A stretch of 64,000 nt of DNA from Prevotella sp. (GTDB taxonomy: Bacteria > Bacteroidota > Bacteroidia > Bacteroidales > Bacteroidaceae), in the NCBI GenBank assembly GCA_017617615.1, contig JAFZVV010000011.1, positions 502,731-566,730 of the forward strand, written 5' to 3'. Positions 20,232-29,132 of this stretch are shown here, one piece after another. Position 1 is the first letter of the stretch. Every line of letters starts with the position of its first letter. The position numbers were made by a program, and so were the translations under genes. The notes under the pieces were generated by a model that ran no database searches, was not told where the DNA came from, and saw only the letters and a list, made by a program, of their open reading frames with translations.

Positions 20232-20930
20232 CTATCTGAGTAGGGTAGTCAGTTCGCTGAAGTGGGTGATGCGCGAAAGGTGTGGGTGGTCGAACTCCTC
20301 GATGCGCTCATGCTCCCAGGTCAGTTCAAAGGGGATGTGGACGGCATAGCCGCCAAGGCGCAGCACGGGCTCGATGTCGGACTTGAAACTGTTGCCTACC
20401 ATCAGCAGCTCATCAATGCCGATGCCGAAGGTGGCACAGAGTTCACGATATTGGCGTGGGGTCTTGTCCGACACCACTTCCACACGGTCGAAATAATTCC
20501 ATAGTCCCGAACGGAGGAGCTTGTTTTCCTGGTCGAGGATTTCTCCCTTGGTAAAGACCACCATCTTGTAGTGTCCCCTGCCGCGAAGTGTCTTCAGCGT
20601 GGGTTCCACTCCCTCCAGGGGCGTGGCGGGCAGCCGAAGCAGGCTGCGCCCCAGTTCCTGTATGGCGAGCAGTTCGCTTGAGGAGACGTGCCCTTCGCTC
20701 ACCCTCACGGCGTTCTCTACCAGCGAGAGGGTGAAAGCCTTGCTGCCATAGCCCAGTTCTGCCATGTTCTTCGTCTCGGTCTTGAAGAGCTCGCCCGAGA
20801 TAAATGCCTCGTCGCCATACCTGGAAAGCATGGCGCAGTATTTGCGTTCTACGGCAACGAAATGCGACTGGCAGTCCCATAGGGTGTCGTCGGCATCGAA
20901 GGCCAGGACCTTGATGTAGCTGGTGTCCAT
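20232..20930 (-). CDS. HAD superfamily hydrolase
   Basis: A 232-residue cytoplasmic phosphatase-like enzyme. Motif I is FDADDTLWD with Asp12 as nucleophile and Asp14 as general acid; a Lys in VVSDKTP serves as motif III and GNSFKSD supplies the motif IV acid. A helical cap lies between motifs I and II (about 20-95). The substrate cannot be read from sequence; YjjG-like nucleotidases and phosphoglycolate-type phosphatases share this layout. It lies 9 bp downstream of the glutamine synthetase gene on the same strand, so the two may be co-transcribed. Length is normal for a subfamily I HAD enzyme. Confidence 0.85.
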   Translation of the reverse strand: MDTSYIKVLAFDADDTLWDCQSHFVAVERKYCAMLSRYGDEAFISGELFKTETKNMAELGYGSKAFTLSLVENAVRVSEGHVSSSELLAIQELGRSLLRLPATPLEGVEPTLKTLRGRGHYKMVVFTKGEILDQENKLLRSGLWNYFDRVEVVSDKTPRQYRELCATFGIGIDELLMVGNSFKSDIEPVLRLGGYAVHIPFELTWEHERIEEFDHPHLSRITHFSELTTLLR

Positions 20931-20939
20931 GGGGTGTGG

Positions 20940-23129
20940 CTATCTTATAAACAACAGTTCGCGGTATTTCGGCAGTGTCCAGCACTCGTCGCTCACGATG
21001 AGTTCGAGCTTGTCGATTTCCCGCCTGATTTCCTCCATCTTCGGCTCCACGCTATCGTGGTAGGCAATGGCTTTCTCACGCACGTCGGCAATCTTGTTGG
21101 CCACCTTGCGGGCATTCACCAGGTCTTCCACGCCAGTCTCTATGGCTTGGGTGCGCTCTGCTATCTCCCTGATGATACCCTTATTGCGGGCTGTGAGTTT
21201 GTCGGCCTCTTCCTTCGGGAAAATCTCGTACATGTTGAGCACGTTCTTTGCCAACTGACTCTGGTACTGCGTGGCGATGGGGATGATATGGTTCATGCTC
21301 AGGTCGCCCATCACGCGGGCTTCTATCTGCACCTTCTTCGTGAAAGTCTCCCATTTCACCTCATTGCGGGCTGCCAGTTCTTTCGCGTTCATCACGTTCA
21401 TCTTCTCAAACATGTTGATGGTGTCGGGCGTCAGGTAGTTGTCGAAAATCAACGGACAACTCTTCTCTACGTCGAGACCACGCTGTGTGGCTTCTTCCAC
21501 CCACTCTTCGCTGTAGCCGTTGCCGTCGAAGTGGATGGGGCGGCAGGTGCGGATGTCGTCGCGGATGACGTCGAGAATGGCACCCGTCTGGTCTTCACCT
21601 TTGGCGATGAGGGCATCGACACGGCGCTTGAAGTCGACAAGGGCTTCGGCAACAGCCGTGTTGAGGGCAATCATCGCAGAGGCACAGTTGGCTTCCGAAC
21701 CGACGGCACGGAACTCGAAGCGGTTGCCGGTGAAGGCGAACGGACTGGTGCGGTTGCGGTCGGTATTGTCGATGAGGAGTTCGGGAATCTCGGGGATGTC
21801 GAGACGCATGCCCTGCTTGCCTGCCATGCCGAGGAGGTCGCGCTTGTCGGCCTTCTCGATATGGTCGAGCAACTCGCTGAGCTGGTTGCCCAGGAACGAG
21901 GAGATGATGGCGGGAGGTGCCTCGTTGGCTCCCAGTCGGTGGGCGTTGGTGGCACTCATGATGGAGGCTTTCAGCAGTCCGTTGTGGCGGTATACCCCCA
22001 TCAGTGTCTCTACGATGAACACCACGAAGCGCAGGGTTTCCTCAGGCGTCTTTCCCGGACTGTGCAACAGGATGCCCGTGTCGGTGGAGAGGCTCCAGTT
22101 GTTGTGCTTTCCCGAACCGTTGATGCCGGCGAAGGGCTTCTCGTGTAGCAGTACACGGAACCCATGCTTGCGTGCCACCCGTTTCATGAGCGACATGAGC
22201 AGCATGTTGTGGTCGACGGCGAGATTGGTCTCCTCGTAGATGGGCGCCAGTTCAAACTGGTTGGGCGCCACCTCGTTGTGGCGTGTCTTGCAGGGGATGG
22301 ACAGCTCGAGCGCTTGAATCTCCAGGTCTTTCATGAAGGCTTGCACACGGTCGGGGATGGTGCCGAAATAGTGGTCGTCCATCTGCTGGTTCTTCGCGGA
22401 GTCGTGACCCATGAGGGTGCGGCCGGTGAGCATGAGGTCGGGACGGGCGCTGTAGAGCCCTTCGTCGACGAGGAAATATTCCTGCTCCCACCCCAGGTTG
22501 CAGGTCACCTTCCTCACGTCGGGATAGAAATAATGGCAGACATCGGTGGCAGCGTTGTTTACCGCACGCAGGGCGCGGAGCAACGGGGCCTTGTAGTCGA
22601 GGGCCTCACCGGTGTAGGAGATGAAAATAGTGGGGATACAGAGGGTATCGTCGATGATGAACACGGGCGATGTAGGGTCCCAGGCTGAATAGCCACGTGC
22701 CTCGAAGGTATTGCGTATGCCACCGCTGGGGAACGACGAGGCATCGGGCTCTTGCTGCATGAGGAGCTTTCCGCTGAACTGTTCTATCATGCCACCCTTG
22801 CCGTCGTGCTCGATGAACGCGTCGTGCTTCTCCGCCGTGCCCTCAGTCAGTGGTTGGAACCAATGGGTATAGTGTGTTGCCCCATTCTCCTCGGCCCATT
22901 GCTTGATGCCTTTGGCCACGGCATCGGCGATGGAGCGGTCGAGGCGGGCACCGTTGTCGATGACGTCGGTAAGTTGCAGGTATACCTCACGGGGCAGGTA
23001 CTTGAACATCTTGTCGCGGGTGAACACGTACTTGCCGAAATAATCCGAAGGGCGTTCGGCGGGGGAAGTCACTTCAAGGGGTTTTTTCTTGAAAGCCTCT
23101 TCTACTACCTGGAATCTTAAATTTGCCAT
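20940..23129 (-). CDS. glnN: Glutamine synthetase type III
   Basis: Forms glutamine from glutamate, ammonia and ATP in the cytoplasm. At 729 residues it has the length of the large type III enzyme, far above the 440-470 of types I and II. Marks of the type III family seen here are the N-terminal block from FGKYVFTRDKMFKYL onward, FSGKLLMQQEPDASSFPSGG (about 120-140), and LHEKPFAGINGSGKHNNWSL (about 345-365), which holds active-site residues. Type III is common in Bacteroidetes and some cyanobacteria and is not controlled by the adenylylation seen with type I. No -7 box matching TAnnTTTG was found in the short region upstream. A porin-like gene is divergent from it and a HAD hydrolase gene follows it. 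Confidence 0.96.
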   Translation of the reverse strand: MANLRFQVVEEAFKKKPLEVTSPAERPSDYFGKYVFTRDKMFKYLPREVYLQLTDVIDNGARLDRSIADAVAKGIKQWAEENGATHYTHWFQPLTEGTAEKHDAFIEHDGKGGMIEQFSGKLLMQQEPDASSFPSGGIRNTFEARGYSAWDPTSPVFIIDDTLCIPTIFISYTGEALDYKAPLLRALRAVNNAATDVCHYFYPDVRKVTCNLGWEQEYFLVDEGLYSARPDLMLTGRTLMGHDSAKNQQMDDHYFGTIPDRVQAFMKDLEIQALELSIPCKTRHNEVAPNQFELAPIYEETNLAVDHNMLLMSLMKRVARKHGFRVLLHEKPFAGINGSGKHNNWSLSTDTGILLHSPGKTPEETLRFVVFIVETLMGVYRHNGLLKASIMSATNAHRLGANEAPPAIISSFLGNQLSELLDHIEKADKRDLLGMAGKQGMRLDIPEIPELLIDNTDRNRTSPFAFTGNRFEFRAVGSEANCASAMIALNTAVAEALVDFKRRVDALIAKGEDQTGAILDVIRDDIRTCRPIHFDGNGYSEEWVEEATQRGLDVEKSCPLIFDNYLTPDTINMFEKMNVMNAKELAARNEVKWETFTKKVQIEARVMGDLSMNHIIPIATQYQSQLAKNVLNMYEIFPKEEADKLTARNKGIIREIAERTQAIETGVEDLVNARKVANKIADVREKAIAYHDSVEPKMEEIRREIDKLELIVSDECWTLPKYRELLFIR

Positions 23130-23161
23130 GTTCGCTTATTCTTATTTTGGATGTTTTTGTT

Positions 23162-23169
23162 TATCTTTG
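23162..23169 (+). promoter_or_regulatory. Bacteroidetes -7 box (TATCTTTG) for the porin-like gene
   Basis: An exact TAnnTTTG match 50 bp before the ATG at 23220, in the 90-bp divergent region shared with glnN. Confidence 0.5.
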
Positions 23170-23219
23170 CAGATGATACGTTTGTCGTCAAGTTTTTGAT
23201 ACCTAACTTCTTAACTGAC

Positions 23220-23924
23220 ATGAAGATGAAAAAATGGTTTCTTGTGGCAGCGATGGCTGCCTTCTTCGTTACCCCGGCAGGAGCACAAGACTCCCTTGAA
23301 GTCAATATGGCTGCTGATGTCGTCAACCAGTATGTATGGCGCGGACAGTATTGTGGTGCCGTCAGTCTGCAACCCTCTCTCGGTCTGGGCTACAAGGGCC
23401 TGAGTCTGGAGGCATGGGGCAGCGTGGGATTGTCGGAGCCGTCGGACGACAAGGAACTCGACCTCACACTGTCGTATACCTTAGGCGGACTGACCGTCGG
23501 TGTGACCGACTATTGGTTCAACTCACCCTCGGAACGTTATTTCCTCTATGATGCCCACCGCACCAGTCATGTGTTTGAGGCGTTCGCCGGCTATGACTTC
23601 GGATTCCTGTCGCTCACCTGGTATACCAACTTCGCAGGCAACGACGGTGAGAACAACGATGGCGAGCGGGCTTATTCCTCGTTTGTACAGGCCACGGCAC
23701 CTTTCCGTCTTGCTTCGTGCGACTGGGAGGCAACCATCGGTGTGGCACCTTATGCCACGACATCCTACGACACCGACGGATTTGCCGTCACCGAACTGTC
23801 GCTCAAGGCCACCAAGGAGATTTCCGTCACCGATAAGTTCAGTATCCCGCTCTTTGCTGCCATCTCTGCCAACCCGCGCGACCAGAAGGCCTATTTCCTC
23901 TTCGGCTTTACGCTGAAGCCATGA
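23220..23924 (+). CDS. Small outer-membrane porin-like protein (TorF/Gcw_chp-like)
   Basis: A 234-residue exported protein. The ATG at 23220 (or 23226) gives a signal peptide, MKKWFLVAAMAAFFVTPAGA, cut before QDS. The mature chain opens with VNMAADVVNQYVWRGQ, which resembles the start of the TorF/Gcw_chp family of putative porins, and continues as amphipathic strands to the end, ISANPRDQKAYFLFGFTLKP. Such proteins are predicted to be small outer-membrane barrels, with transport of ammonium or other small solutes suspected but not shown. It is divergent from glnN, which invites a link to nitrogen supply, but this is inference only. It ends 15 bp from the convergent rseP gene and no terminator lies between. 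Confidence 0.72.
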   Translation: MKMKKWFLVAAMAAFFVTPAGAQDSLEVNMAADVVNQYVWRGQYCGAVSLQPSLGLGYKGLSLEAWGSVGLSEPSDDKELDLTLSYTLGGLTVGVTDYWFNSPSERYFLYDAHRTSHVFEAFAGYDFGFLSLTWYTNFAGNDGENNDGERAYSSFVQATAPFRLASCDWEATIGVAPYATTSYDTDGFAVTELSLKATKEISVTDKFSIPLFAAISANPRDQKAYFLFGFTLKP

Positions 23925-23939
23925 TGTTGGCAGCCAGGT

Positions 23940-25403
23940 CTACATCATGCCCAGCCACCGAAGGATGTCGTTGAGGTTGGCTACGACCATGAGCAACACG
24001 AGGATGGCAAATCCCACATATTCGGCACGCGCCATGAACTTGTCGCTTGGCTTGCGCCCGGTAACCATCTCATAGAGCAGGAAGAGTACATGTCCTCCGT
24101 CGAGGGCAGGGATGGGAAGGATGTTCATGAATGCCAGGATGATGCTGAGGAAGGCCGTCATGTTCCAGAACATCTGCCAGTTCCACGTCTCGGGGAAGAG
24201 ACTGCCGATGGTTCCGAAACCACCCAGCGACTTCGCGCCGTCGGCGGTAAATACGTATTTCAGGTCGTCGACGTAGCCACGCAAGATATCCAGTCCATAT
24301 TTGATGCCGGCGGGGAAACTCTCAAAGAACCCATATTTCTTTTCCGTAGGCTTGTAATAGGTGTAGATGCTGCTCTGCACCACACCCAGCATCATGTTCT
24401 CGTCGAGCATGGTGCGGATGGTGTCGCACTGTCCGGTTGCGCCACGGGTGTAGACGATGTTCACGGTACGGTATTTCAGGCTGTCGGCCTTCGTTCCCTT
24501 GGCGGTGACGATGTCGTTGAGACGGCTTATCTGCAAGAGGAAGTCGCCCCAGGTGTCAAGGGCGGAGTCGTTCACCGAAAGCAGTTTGTCGCCCTTGGCC
24601 AGCCCGGCCTTGTCGGCGGGTGTACCGGGAAGGACGGAGTCGATGACACAGGGCACGTAGGGTTGCACGAATGTGGGCTGTGTCTTCAGCATGTCGAGCA
24701 GGTTGAGGTCACCGGGAAGGGTGAGCGACATCTTCTTGCCCTCGCGGATGATGTCTACACGCTTGGCCTCGGAAAGGCTGCGGTAGAGGTCGACATCGAA
24801 CCGCTTGAATGTCTTCTTGTCGGTACCCAGCAGGATGTCACCATCCTTGAATCCCAGGGCCTTGGCCTCGCTGTTGAACTTCATGCCCATCGACATGTCC
24901 TTGGTCTGGATGTAGGAGTCGCCCCAGTAGAAGAGCACCATGGAATAGATGAACAGGGCAAGGAGGAAGTTCACCAATACACCGCCAATCATAATCAGTA
25001 GGCGCTGCCAGGTGGGCTTCGTGCGGAATTCATAGGGCTGTGGCTCGTCGCTGAGTTGCTGGTTGGTCTCGTCGATCATTCCCGAGATAGCACAGTAGCC
25101 ACCCAGGGGGAGCCAGCCAATGCCATATTCCGTGCCTACATATTCCTTTTCCTTGTATTCCTTGCCGTCCTTGTCTTTCAACGTCTTTTCGGGCACCACC
25201 ACGGGGTCTTTCTTGAACAGCCGGCGGAACCAGGGGTCGTAGGTGCTGAAGAGGTGGAACTTGGGATTGAAGAAGATGTAGAACCGCCTCACCCTCACCT
25301 TGAAGAGTTTCGCGAAGAAGAAATGGCCTCCCTCGTGAAGCAACACGAGGAGGGATATCGAGAGGATGAATTGTACTAACTTGATTAAAAATACACTGTT
25401 CAT
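23940..25403 (-). CDS. rseP: RseP family intramembrane site-2 metalloprotease
   Basis: A zinc protease that cuts membrane-spanning substrates such as anti-sigma factors or signal-peptide remnants. In 487 residues it has the first membrane helix with HEGGH (His23, Glu24, His27), a variant of HExxH; a cytoplasmic or periplasmic insert rich in charge (about 55-110); a second helix near MIGGVLVNFLLALFIYSMVL; a PDZ-like region (about 235-300, LPGTPADKAGLAKGDKLLSV); and the C-terminal LDGGH segment, which supplies the third zinc ligand. It is the last gene of the minus-strand run tsaB-DUF4290-murA-rimM-dxr-rseP, an order I recognise as common in Bacteroidetes. A small gap (76 bp) separates it from dxr. 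Confidence 0.93.
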   Translation of the reverse strand: MNSVFLIKLVQFILSISLLVLLHEGGHFFFAKLFKVRVRRFYIFFNPKFHLFSTYDPWFRRLFKKDPVVVPEKTLKDKDGKEYKEKEYVGTEYGIGWLPLGGYCAISGMIDETNQQLSDEPQPYEFRTKPTWQRLLIMIGGVLVNFLLALFIYSMVLFYWGDSYIQTKDMSMGMKFNSEAKALGFKDGDILLGTDKKTFKRFDVDLYRSLSEAKRVDIIREGKKMSLTLPGDLNLLDMLKTQPTFVQPYVPCVIDSVLPGTPADKAGLAKGDKLLSVNDSALDTWGDFLLQISRLNDIVTAKGTKADSLKYRTVNIVYTRGATGQCDTIRTMLDENMMLGVVQSSIYTYYKPTEKKYGFFESFPAGIKYGLDILRGYVDDLKYVFTADGAKSLGGFGTIGSLFPETWNWQMFWNMTAFLSIILAFMNILPIPALDGGHVLFLLYEMVTGRKPSDKFMARAEYVGFAILVLLMVVANLNDILRWLGMM

Positions 25404-25479
25404 GTTGTTTTGTTTGTTTGATGGGAATACCCCGTCTTGATTATTGAATGGTTGGTGCCAGGAGGCACGTGATATGTCG

Positions 25480-26637
25480 TTATCTTAATTGTGAGGCCGC
25501 GATGCGACGGGCCTCGGCATCGGTTTGCACGTAGGTGTCGTAGGATGGATTGGCATCAAACGGCGTGAGGTGCATGGTCTTCTCAATGATGTTGCCCATC
25601 TCCAGGAAACCGCATCGGTCTTCGAGGAACGCGCGGTTCACCACCTCGTTGGCGGCATTCACGATGCAGGGCATGTTGCCGCCACGGCCGATGGCTTCGA
25701 AAGCCAGGGCGAGGCAATGGAATTTCTCCAGGTCGGGCTCGAAGAACTCCAGCGGATGCTTGAAGAAATCGAGTCGCTCACCGCTCAGGGTAAGGCGCTG
25801 GGGGAATGAGAAGGCATACTGGATGGGCAGCCGCATGTCGGGAACGCCGAGCTGGGCCTTCACCGAGCCGTCGCGGAACTGCACGGCGCTATGCACCACC
25901 GACTGTGGATGCACCAACACCTGGATGCGGTCGGCGGGCACGCCGAAGAGCCATTTCGCCTCTATCACCTCGAATCCCTTGTTCATCATCGTGGCGCTGT
26001 CGATGGTAATCTTCGCGCCCATGTCCCAGGTGGGGTGGCGGAGGGCATCGGCTTTGGTCACATGTGCCAGTTCATCGACCGACTTCGTACGGAATGGTCC
26101 GCCGCTTGCCGTGAGGAGTATTTTCTCAATCTCGTTGCAGTCTTCACCCACCAGACTCTGGAAGATGGCGGAGTGCTCGCTGTCGACGGGGATGATGGGG
26201 GCATGATATAGTGTGGCCAACTGGCAGATGAGCTCTCCCGCCACCACCAGGGTTTCCTTGTTGGCCAGGCAGATCTTCTTACCGGCCTTGATGGCGTGGA
26301 TGGTGGGCGACAGTCCTGCAAAGCCCACCATGGCGGTGAGCACCATGTCGATGGGCGAGGCTTCCACAATCTCGTCGATGGCCCGTGCGCCGGCATACAC
26401 CTTGATGTCGGGCAGGTCGGCAAGGAGTGACTGCAACTCGTCGTAATGCGCTTCGTTGGCAATCACCACGGCGGCAGGGTGGAACTTGCGGGCTTGCAAG
26501 GCCAATTCCTGCACACGGTTGTTGGCAGTGAGGCAATACACCTCATACAGGTCGGAATGCTCTTCTATCACTTCGAGTGCCTGGGTGCCTATCGACCCCG
26601 TAGACCCGAGAATGCATATCTGTTGTTTCTTTTCCAT
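25480..26637 (-). CDS. dxr: 1-deoxy-D-xylulose 5-phosphate reductoisomerase
   Basis: Converts DXP to 2-C-methyl-D-erythritol 4-phosphate with NADPH, the committed step of the non-mevalonate isoprenoid pathway. The 385-residue protein starts at the ATG at 26637; a TTG 12 bp upstream is possible but less likely. The NADPH site is ILGSTGSIGTQALEV; LANKETLVVAGE and TASGGPFRT form the substrate region; DSATMMNKGFEVIEAKWLFG carries the metal-binding segment. All family signatures are present. It is followed by rseP and preceded by rimM, with a 7-bp tandem repeat filling the space between the rimM stop and the dxr start. Confidence 0.96.
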   Translation of the reverse strand: MEKKQQICILGSTGSIGTQALEVIEEHSDLYEVYCLTANNRVQELALQARKFHPAAVVIANEAHYDELQSLLADLPDIKVYAGARAIDEIVEASPIDMVLTAMVGFAGLSPTIHAIKAGKKICLANKETLVVAGELICQLATLYHAPIIPVDSEHSAIFQSLVGEDCNEIEKILLTASGGPFRTKSVDELAHVTKADALRHPTWDMGAKITIDSATMMNKGFEVIEAKWLFGVPADRIQVLVHPQSVVHSAVQFRDGSVKAQLGVPDMRLPIQYAFSFPQRLTLSGERLDFFKHPLEFFEPDLEKFHCLALAFEAIGRGGNMPCIVNAANEVVNRAFLEDRCGFLEMGNIIEKTMHLTPFDANPSYDTYVQTDAEARRIAASQLR

Positions 26638-26639
26638 TT

Positions 26640-26663
26640 CAAATCTCAAATTTCAAATTTCAA
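26640..26663. repeat. 7-bp tandem array at the rimM/dxr junction
   Basis: On the minus strand, AAATTTG occurs in three consecutive 7-bp units (one with A to G), with a related fourth partial unit. The array runs through the TGA stop of rimM up to the dxr ATG. Confidence 0.6.
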
Positions 26664-27174
26664 TCAATCCTTCCGGAAGCTGCATGGTGATGCGCCGGTG
26701 TTCACGGTCAATGTCGACAACAAAATCGTCGGCAGCGGGAATAAGCATGGTGCTTCCCCCGCTGGTGCGTACTTCGAAGAGGGTGTTGATGGTGCTCAGG
26801 TCTACGGCAACGATCTCGCCCACTTCCTTGTGGCTCACGGTATCGGTAATGCGGAAACCCACAATCTCGTTCCATGTCAGTTCTCCATCGTTGCCACCAG
26901 CGAGGTCGCGGGCGAAGAACACTTCGCAACCCGTCAGTTCGGATGCCCTGTTGGCATCGTCGATGTCGATAAACTTCACGATGGCGGTATCGTCGTTGCG
27001 GAACCGGTATTCCTCGAAGAAAAAGGGCACGAGGATACCGTCGGTTTCCAGAAACACGTAGTCGGCTTCAGTGCGGTCGAACACATCATCGGTGAAATGC
27101 AGCAGCACTTCACCTTTCACGCCATGGACTTTCCCAATCCGTCCGATTCTGAACACGTCGTCGTGGCTTACCAT
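26653..27174 (-). CDS. rimM: Ribosome maturation factor RimM
   Basis: Helps assemble the 30S subunit head and binds ribosomal protein S19. It is 173 residues long, the normal size. The N-terminal RimM domain opens with FRIGRIGKVHGVKGEVLLHF; the C-terminal PRC-barrel-like domain includes ELTWNEIVGFRITD and MLIPAADDFVVDIDREHR. The last codons, GLIEI and TGA, run straight into a 7-bp tandem array that continues to the dxr start. It lies between murA and dxr in the minus-strand housekeeping run. Confidence 0.95.
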   Translation of the reverse strand: MVSHDDVFRIGRIGKVHGVKGEVLLHFTDDVFDRTEADYVFLETDGILVPFFFEEYRFRNDDTAIVKFIDIDDANRASELTGCEVFFARDLAGGNDGELTWNEIVGFRITDTVSHKEVGEIVAVDLSTINTLFEVRTSGGSTMLIPAADDFVVDIDREHRRITMQLPEGLIEI

Positions 27175-27183
27175 GGCAGAGGG

Positions 27184-28491
27184 TTATTTCACGCGCTCGA
27201 TATGGGCACCCAGCAAGCGCAGGCGGTTCTCGATATCCTGATAGCCGCGGTCGATCTGCTCGATGTTAGCGATGCGGCTCGTGCCGTTGGCACTGAGGGC
27301 GGCAATGAGGAGGGCGATGCCCGCACGGATGTCGGGACTGGTCATGCGTCCGGCCCGCAGCTGTATCTTGTGGTCATGTCCCACCACCACGGCCCGGTGA
27401 GGGTCGCAGAGGATAATCTGTGCGCCCATGTCGATGAGTTTGTCGACGAAGAACAAACGGCTTTCAAACATTTTCTGGTGGATGAGCACGCTACCCTTGG
27501 CCTGTGTGGCCACCACGAGCAATACCGAGATGAGGTCGGGGGTAAGTCCTGGCCACGGAGCATCGGCAATGGTCATGATGGTGCCGTCGATAAAGGAATC
27601 TACCTCATAATTGTCGTGGCGGGGGATGAAGATGTCGTCGCCCTTTACCTCTATGGTGATACCCAATCGGCGGAAGATGTCGGGGATGATGCCGAGGTTG
27701 GGCATCGACACGTCCTTGATGGTGATGCCGTCGCCCACCATGGCAGCCATGCCGATGAACGACCCTACCTCAATCATGTCGGGCAGGATGGTGTGGGTGG
27801 CACCATGCAGCCGCTCCACACCTTCTATGGTAAGGAGGTTGGAGGCGATGCCGCTGATGCGTGCCCCCATGCTGTTGAGCAGGTGGCACAACTGCTGGAT
27901 GTAAGGTTCGCAGGCGGCATTGTAGATGGTGGTGGTACCCTCGGCAAATACCGATGCCATGATGATGTTGGCAGTACCGGTGACCGAGGCTTCGTCGAGA
28001 AGCATGTGGCATCCCTTCAGGTGGTCGGCCTTCAGTTCGAAGACATCACGTCCGTCGATGCGGTCGAAACTTGCGCCCAACCGTCCAAATCCCAGGAAAT
28101 GGGTGTCGAGCCTGCGCCGCCCGATCTTGTCGCCACCGGGTTTGGCAACCACGGCACGATGGTATCGTGAGAGCAGCGGACCAATCATCAGCACGCTGCC
28201 ACGGAGCGATGAGCACTTCTTCACGAACTCATCACTCTCCAGGTAGTCGAGATGCAGGTCGTTGGCCTGGAACGTGAAGTCACCGGATGCATTCTTGCTC
28301 ACCCGAACGCCCATGTCGAGGAGCAGCATGATGAGGTTGTTCACGTCAAGAATGTCGGGGACGTTCTGGATGCGTACCTCCTCGTCGGTAAGCAGGCAGG
28401 CACTGATCACTTGCAGTGCCTCATTCTTGGCACCTTGTGGCGTGATGGTGCCATGTAGGCGATGGCCTCCTTCAATGATGAACGATTGCAT
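27184..28491 (-). CDS. murA: UDP-N-acetylglucosamine 1-carboxyvinyltransferase (MurA), Asp-type
   Basis: Transfers enolpyruvate from PEP to UDP-GlcNAc, the first committed step of peptidoglycan synthesis. The 435-residue chain has the two-lobed EPSP-synthase fold with QGAKNEALQVISACLL at the start (KN pair near residue 22) and the loop KPGGDKIGRRRLDTHFLGF. The residue in this loop that is Cys115 in E. coli is Asp121 here (codon 28129-28131, GAC). Asp at this site keeps activity but blocks the covalent attack by fosfomycin in the enzymes where it has been studied, so intrinsic resistance of this target is expected. It lies between DUF4290 and rimM in a conserved run. Confidence 0.95.
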   Translation of the reverse strand: MQSFIIEGGHRLHGTITPQGAKNEALQVISACLLTDEEVRIQNVPDILDVNNLIMLLLDMGVRVSKNASGDFTFQANDLHLDYLESDEFVKKCSSLRGSVLMIGPLLSRYHRAVVAKPGGDKIGRRRLDTHFLGFGRLGASFDRIDGRDVFELKADHLKGCHMLLDEASVTGTANIIMASVFAEGTTTIYNAACEPYIQQLCHLLNSMGARISGIASNLLTIEGVERLHGATHTILPDMIEVGSFIGMAAMVGDGITIKDVSMPNLGIIPDIFRRLGITIEVKGDDIFIPRHDNYEVDSFIDGTIMTIADAPWPGLTPDLISVLLVVATQAKGSVLIHQKMFESRLFFVDKLIDMGAQIILCDPHRAVVVGHDHKIQLRAGRMTSPDIRAGIALLIAALSANGTSRIANIEQIDRGYQDIENRLRLLGAHIERVK

Positions 28492-28494
28492 GGG

Positions 28495-29091
28495 CTATTT
28501 CTTTTTCTTGCGCTTTTCGGTGAACTCTCTCTCGTTGATTTTCTCGAAAGTGAATTTCTTCAGGTCGAGTTGTATCACGCCGTCAGTGAAACGGGCAAGG
28601 TCGGATGCCACCTTCTCGTCATCGGCAGAACCATGGCTCCACTGGTAGAGGCTGCGCTTCATGTGGTTGGCAGTGATGCGCACCAACTCGTCGCGCTCGG
28701 CACCCGGCGGCATGGTCTTCAGCTTGTCGAACACCTCAAACATCATGTTGCCATAGTGACGCACGGGGATGTCGCGCATGGGATAACCCAATGGCTCGGG
28801 CTTGGTGGCTATCGTGGCGGCCATGCTCACATCATATGGATAGTCGATGTCGAGACGGAAACCGCTCATCAGCGCAAGGTGGTCCCACAGTTTCTGCTTG
28901 TGGTTCATACTGTCGCCGCCCTGCGGAACCATGCGTTCCATCACGGCGATGATGGTTTCGGCACAGCGCTGGCGCTCCTCTTTCGTGGGGAGCGAGATGG
29001 CATGGTCGACCATCTTCTGCACTTCGCGGCCGTATTCGGGCAACACGAGTTTCTCGCGCTGGGTGTTGTAGTCTAATCCTTCTATGTTCAT
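28495..29091 (-). CDS. DUF4290 domain protein
   Basis: A 198-residue cytoplasmic protein of unknown function found, to my knowledge, in Bacteroidetes next to murA. It has no signal peptide or membrane helix. The opening LDYNTQREKLVLPEYGREVQ is typical of the family; the middle is helical and charged (KEERQRCAETIIAVMERM), and the tail ends in a basic run (EKRKKKK). It ends 3 bp before murA begins, so translation of the two may be coupled. Its position in an envelope and translation gene run suggests a core role, but no activity can be named. Confidence 0.85.
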   Translation of the reverse strand: MNIEGLDYNTQREKLVLPEYGREVQKMVDHAISLPTKEERQRCAETIIAVMERMVPQGGDSMNHKQKLWDHLALMSGFRLDIDYPYDVSMAATIATKPEPLGYPMRDIPVRHYGNMMFEVFDKLKTMPPGAERDELVRITANHMKRSLYQWSHGSADDEKVASDLARFTDGVIQLDLKKFTFEKINEREFTEKRKKKK

Positions 29092-29132
29092 GTCAATGGT
29101 TTTGTCGTTTCGTTTCTTGCCGCCTTACGGGC

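Noticed and set aside
20934..22148. 404-codon plus-strand frame opposite glnN
   Set aside because: Fully opposite glnN; the translation is low-complexity and matches nothing known to me.
26446..28170. 574-codon plus-strand frame opposite dxr, rimM and murA
   Set aside because: It crosses three conserved genes and their short gaps; it is an antisense by-product of codon bias.
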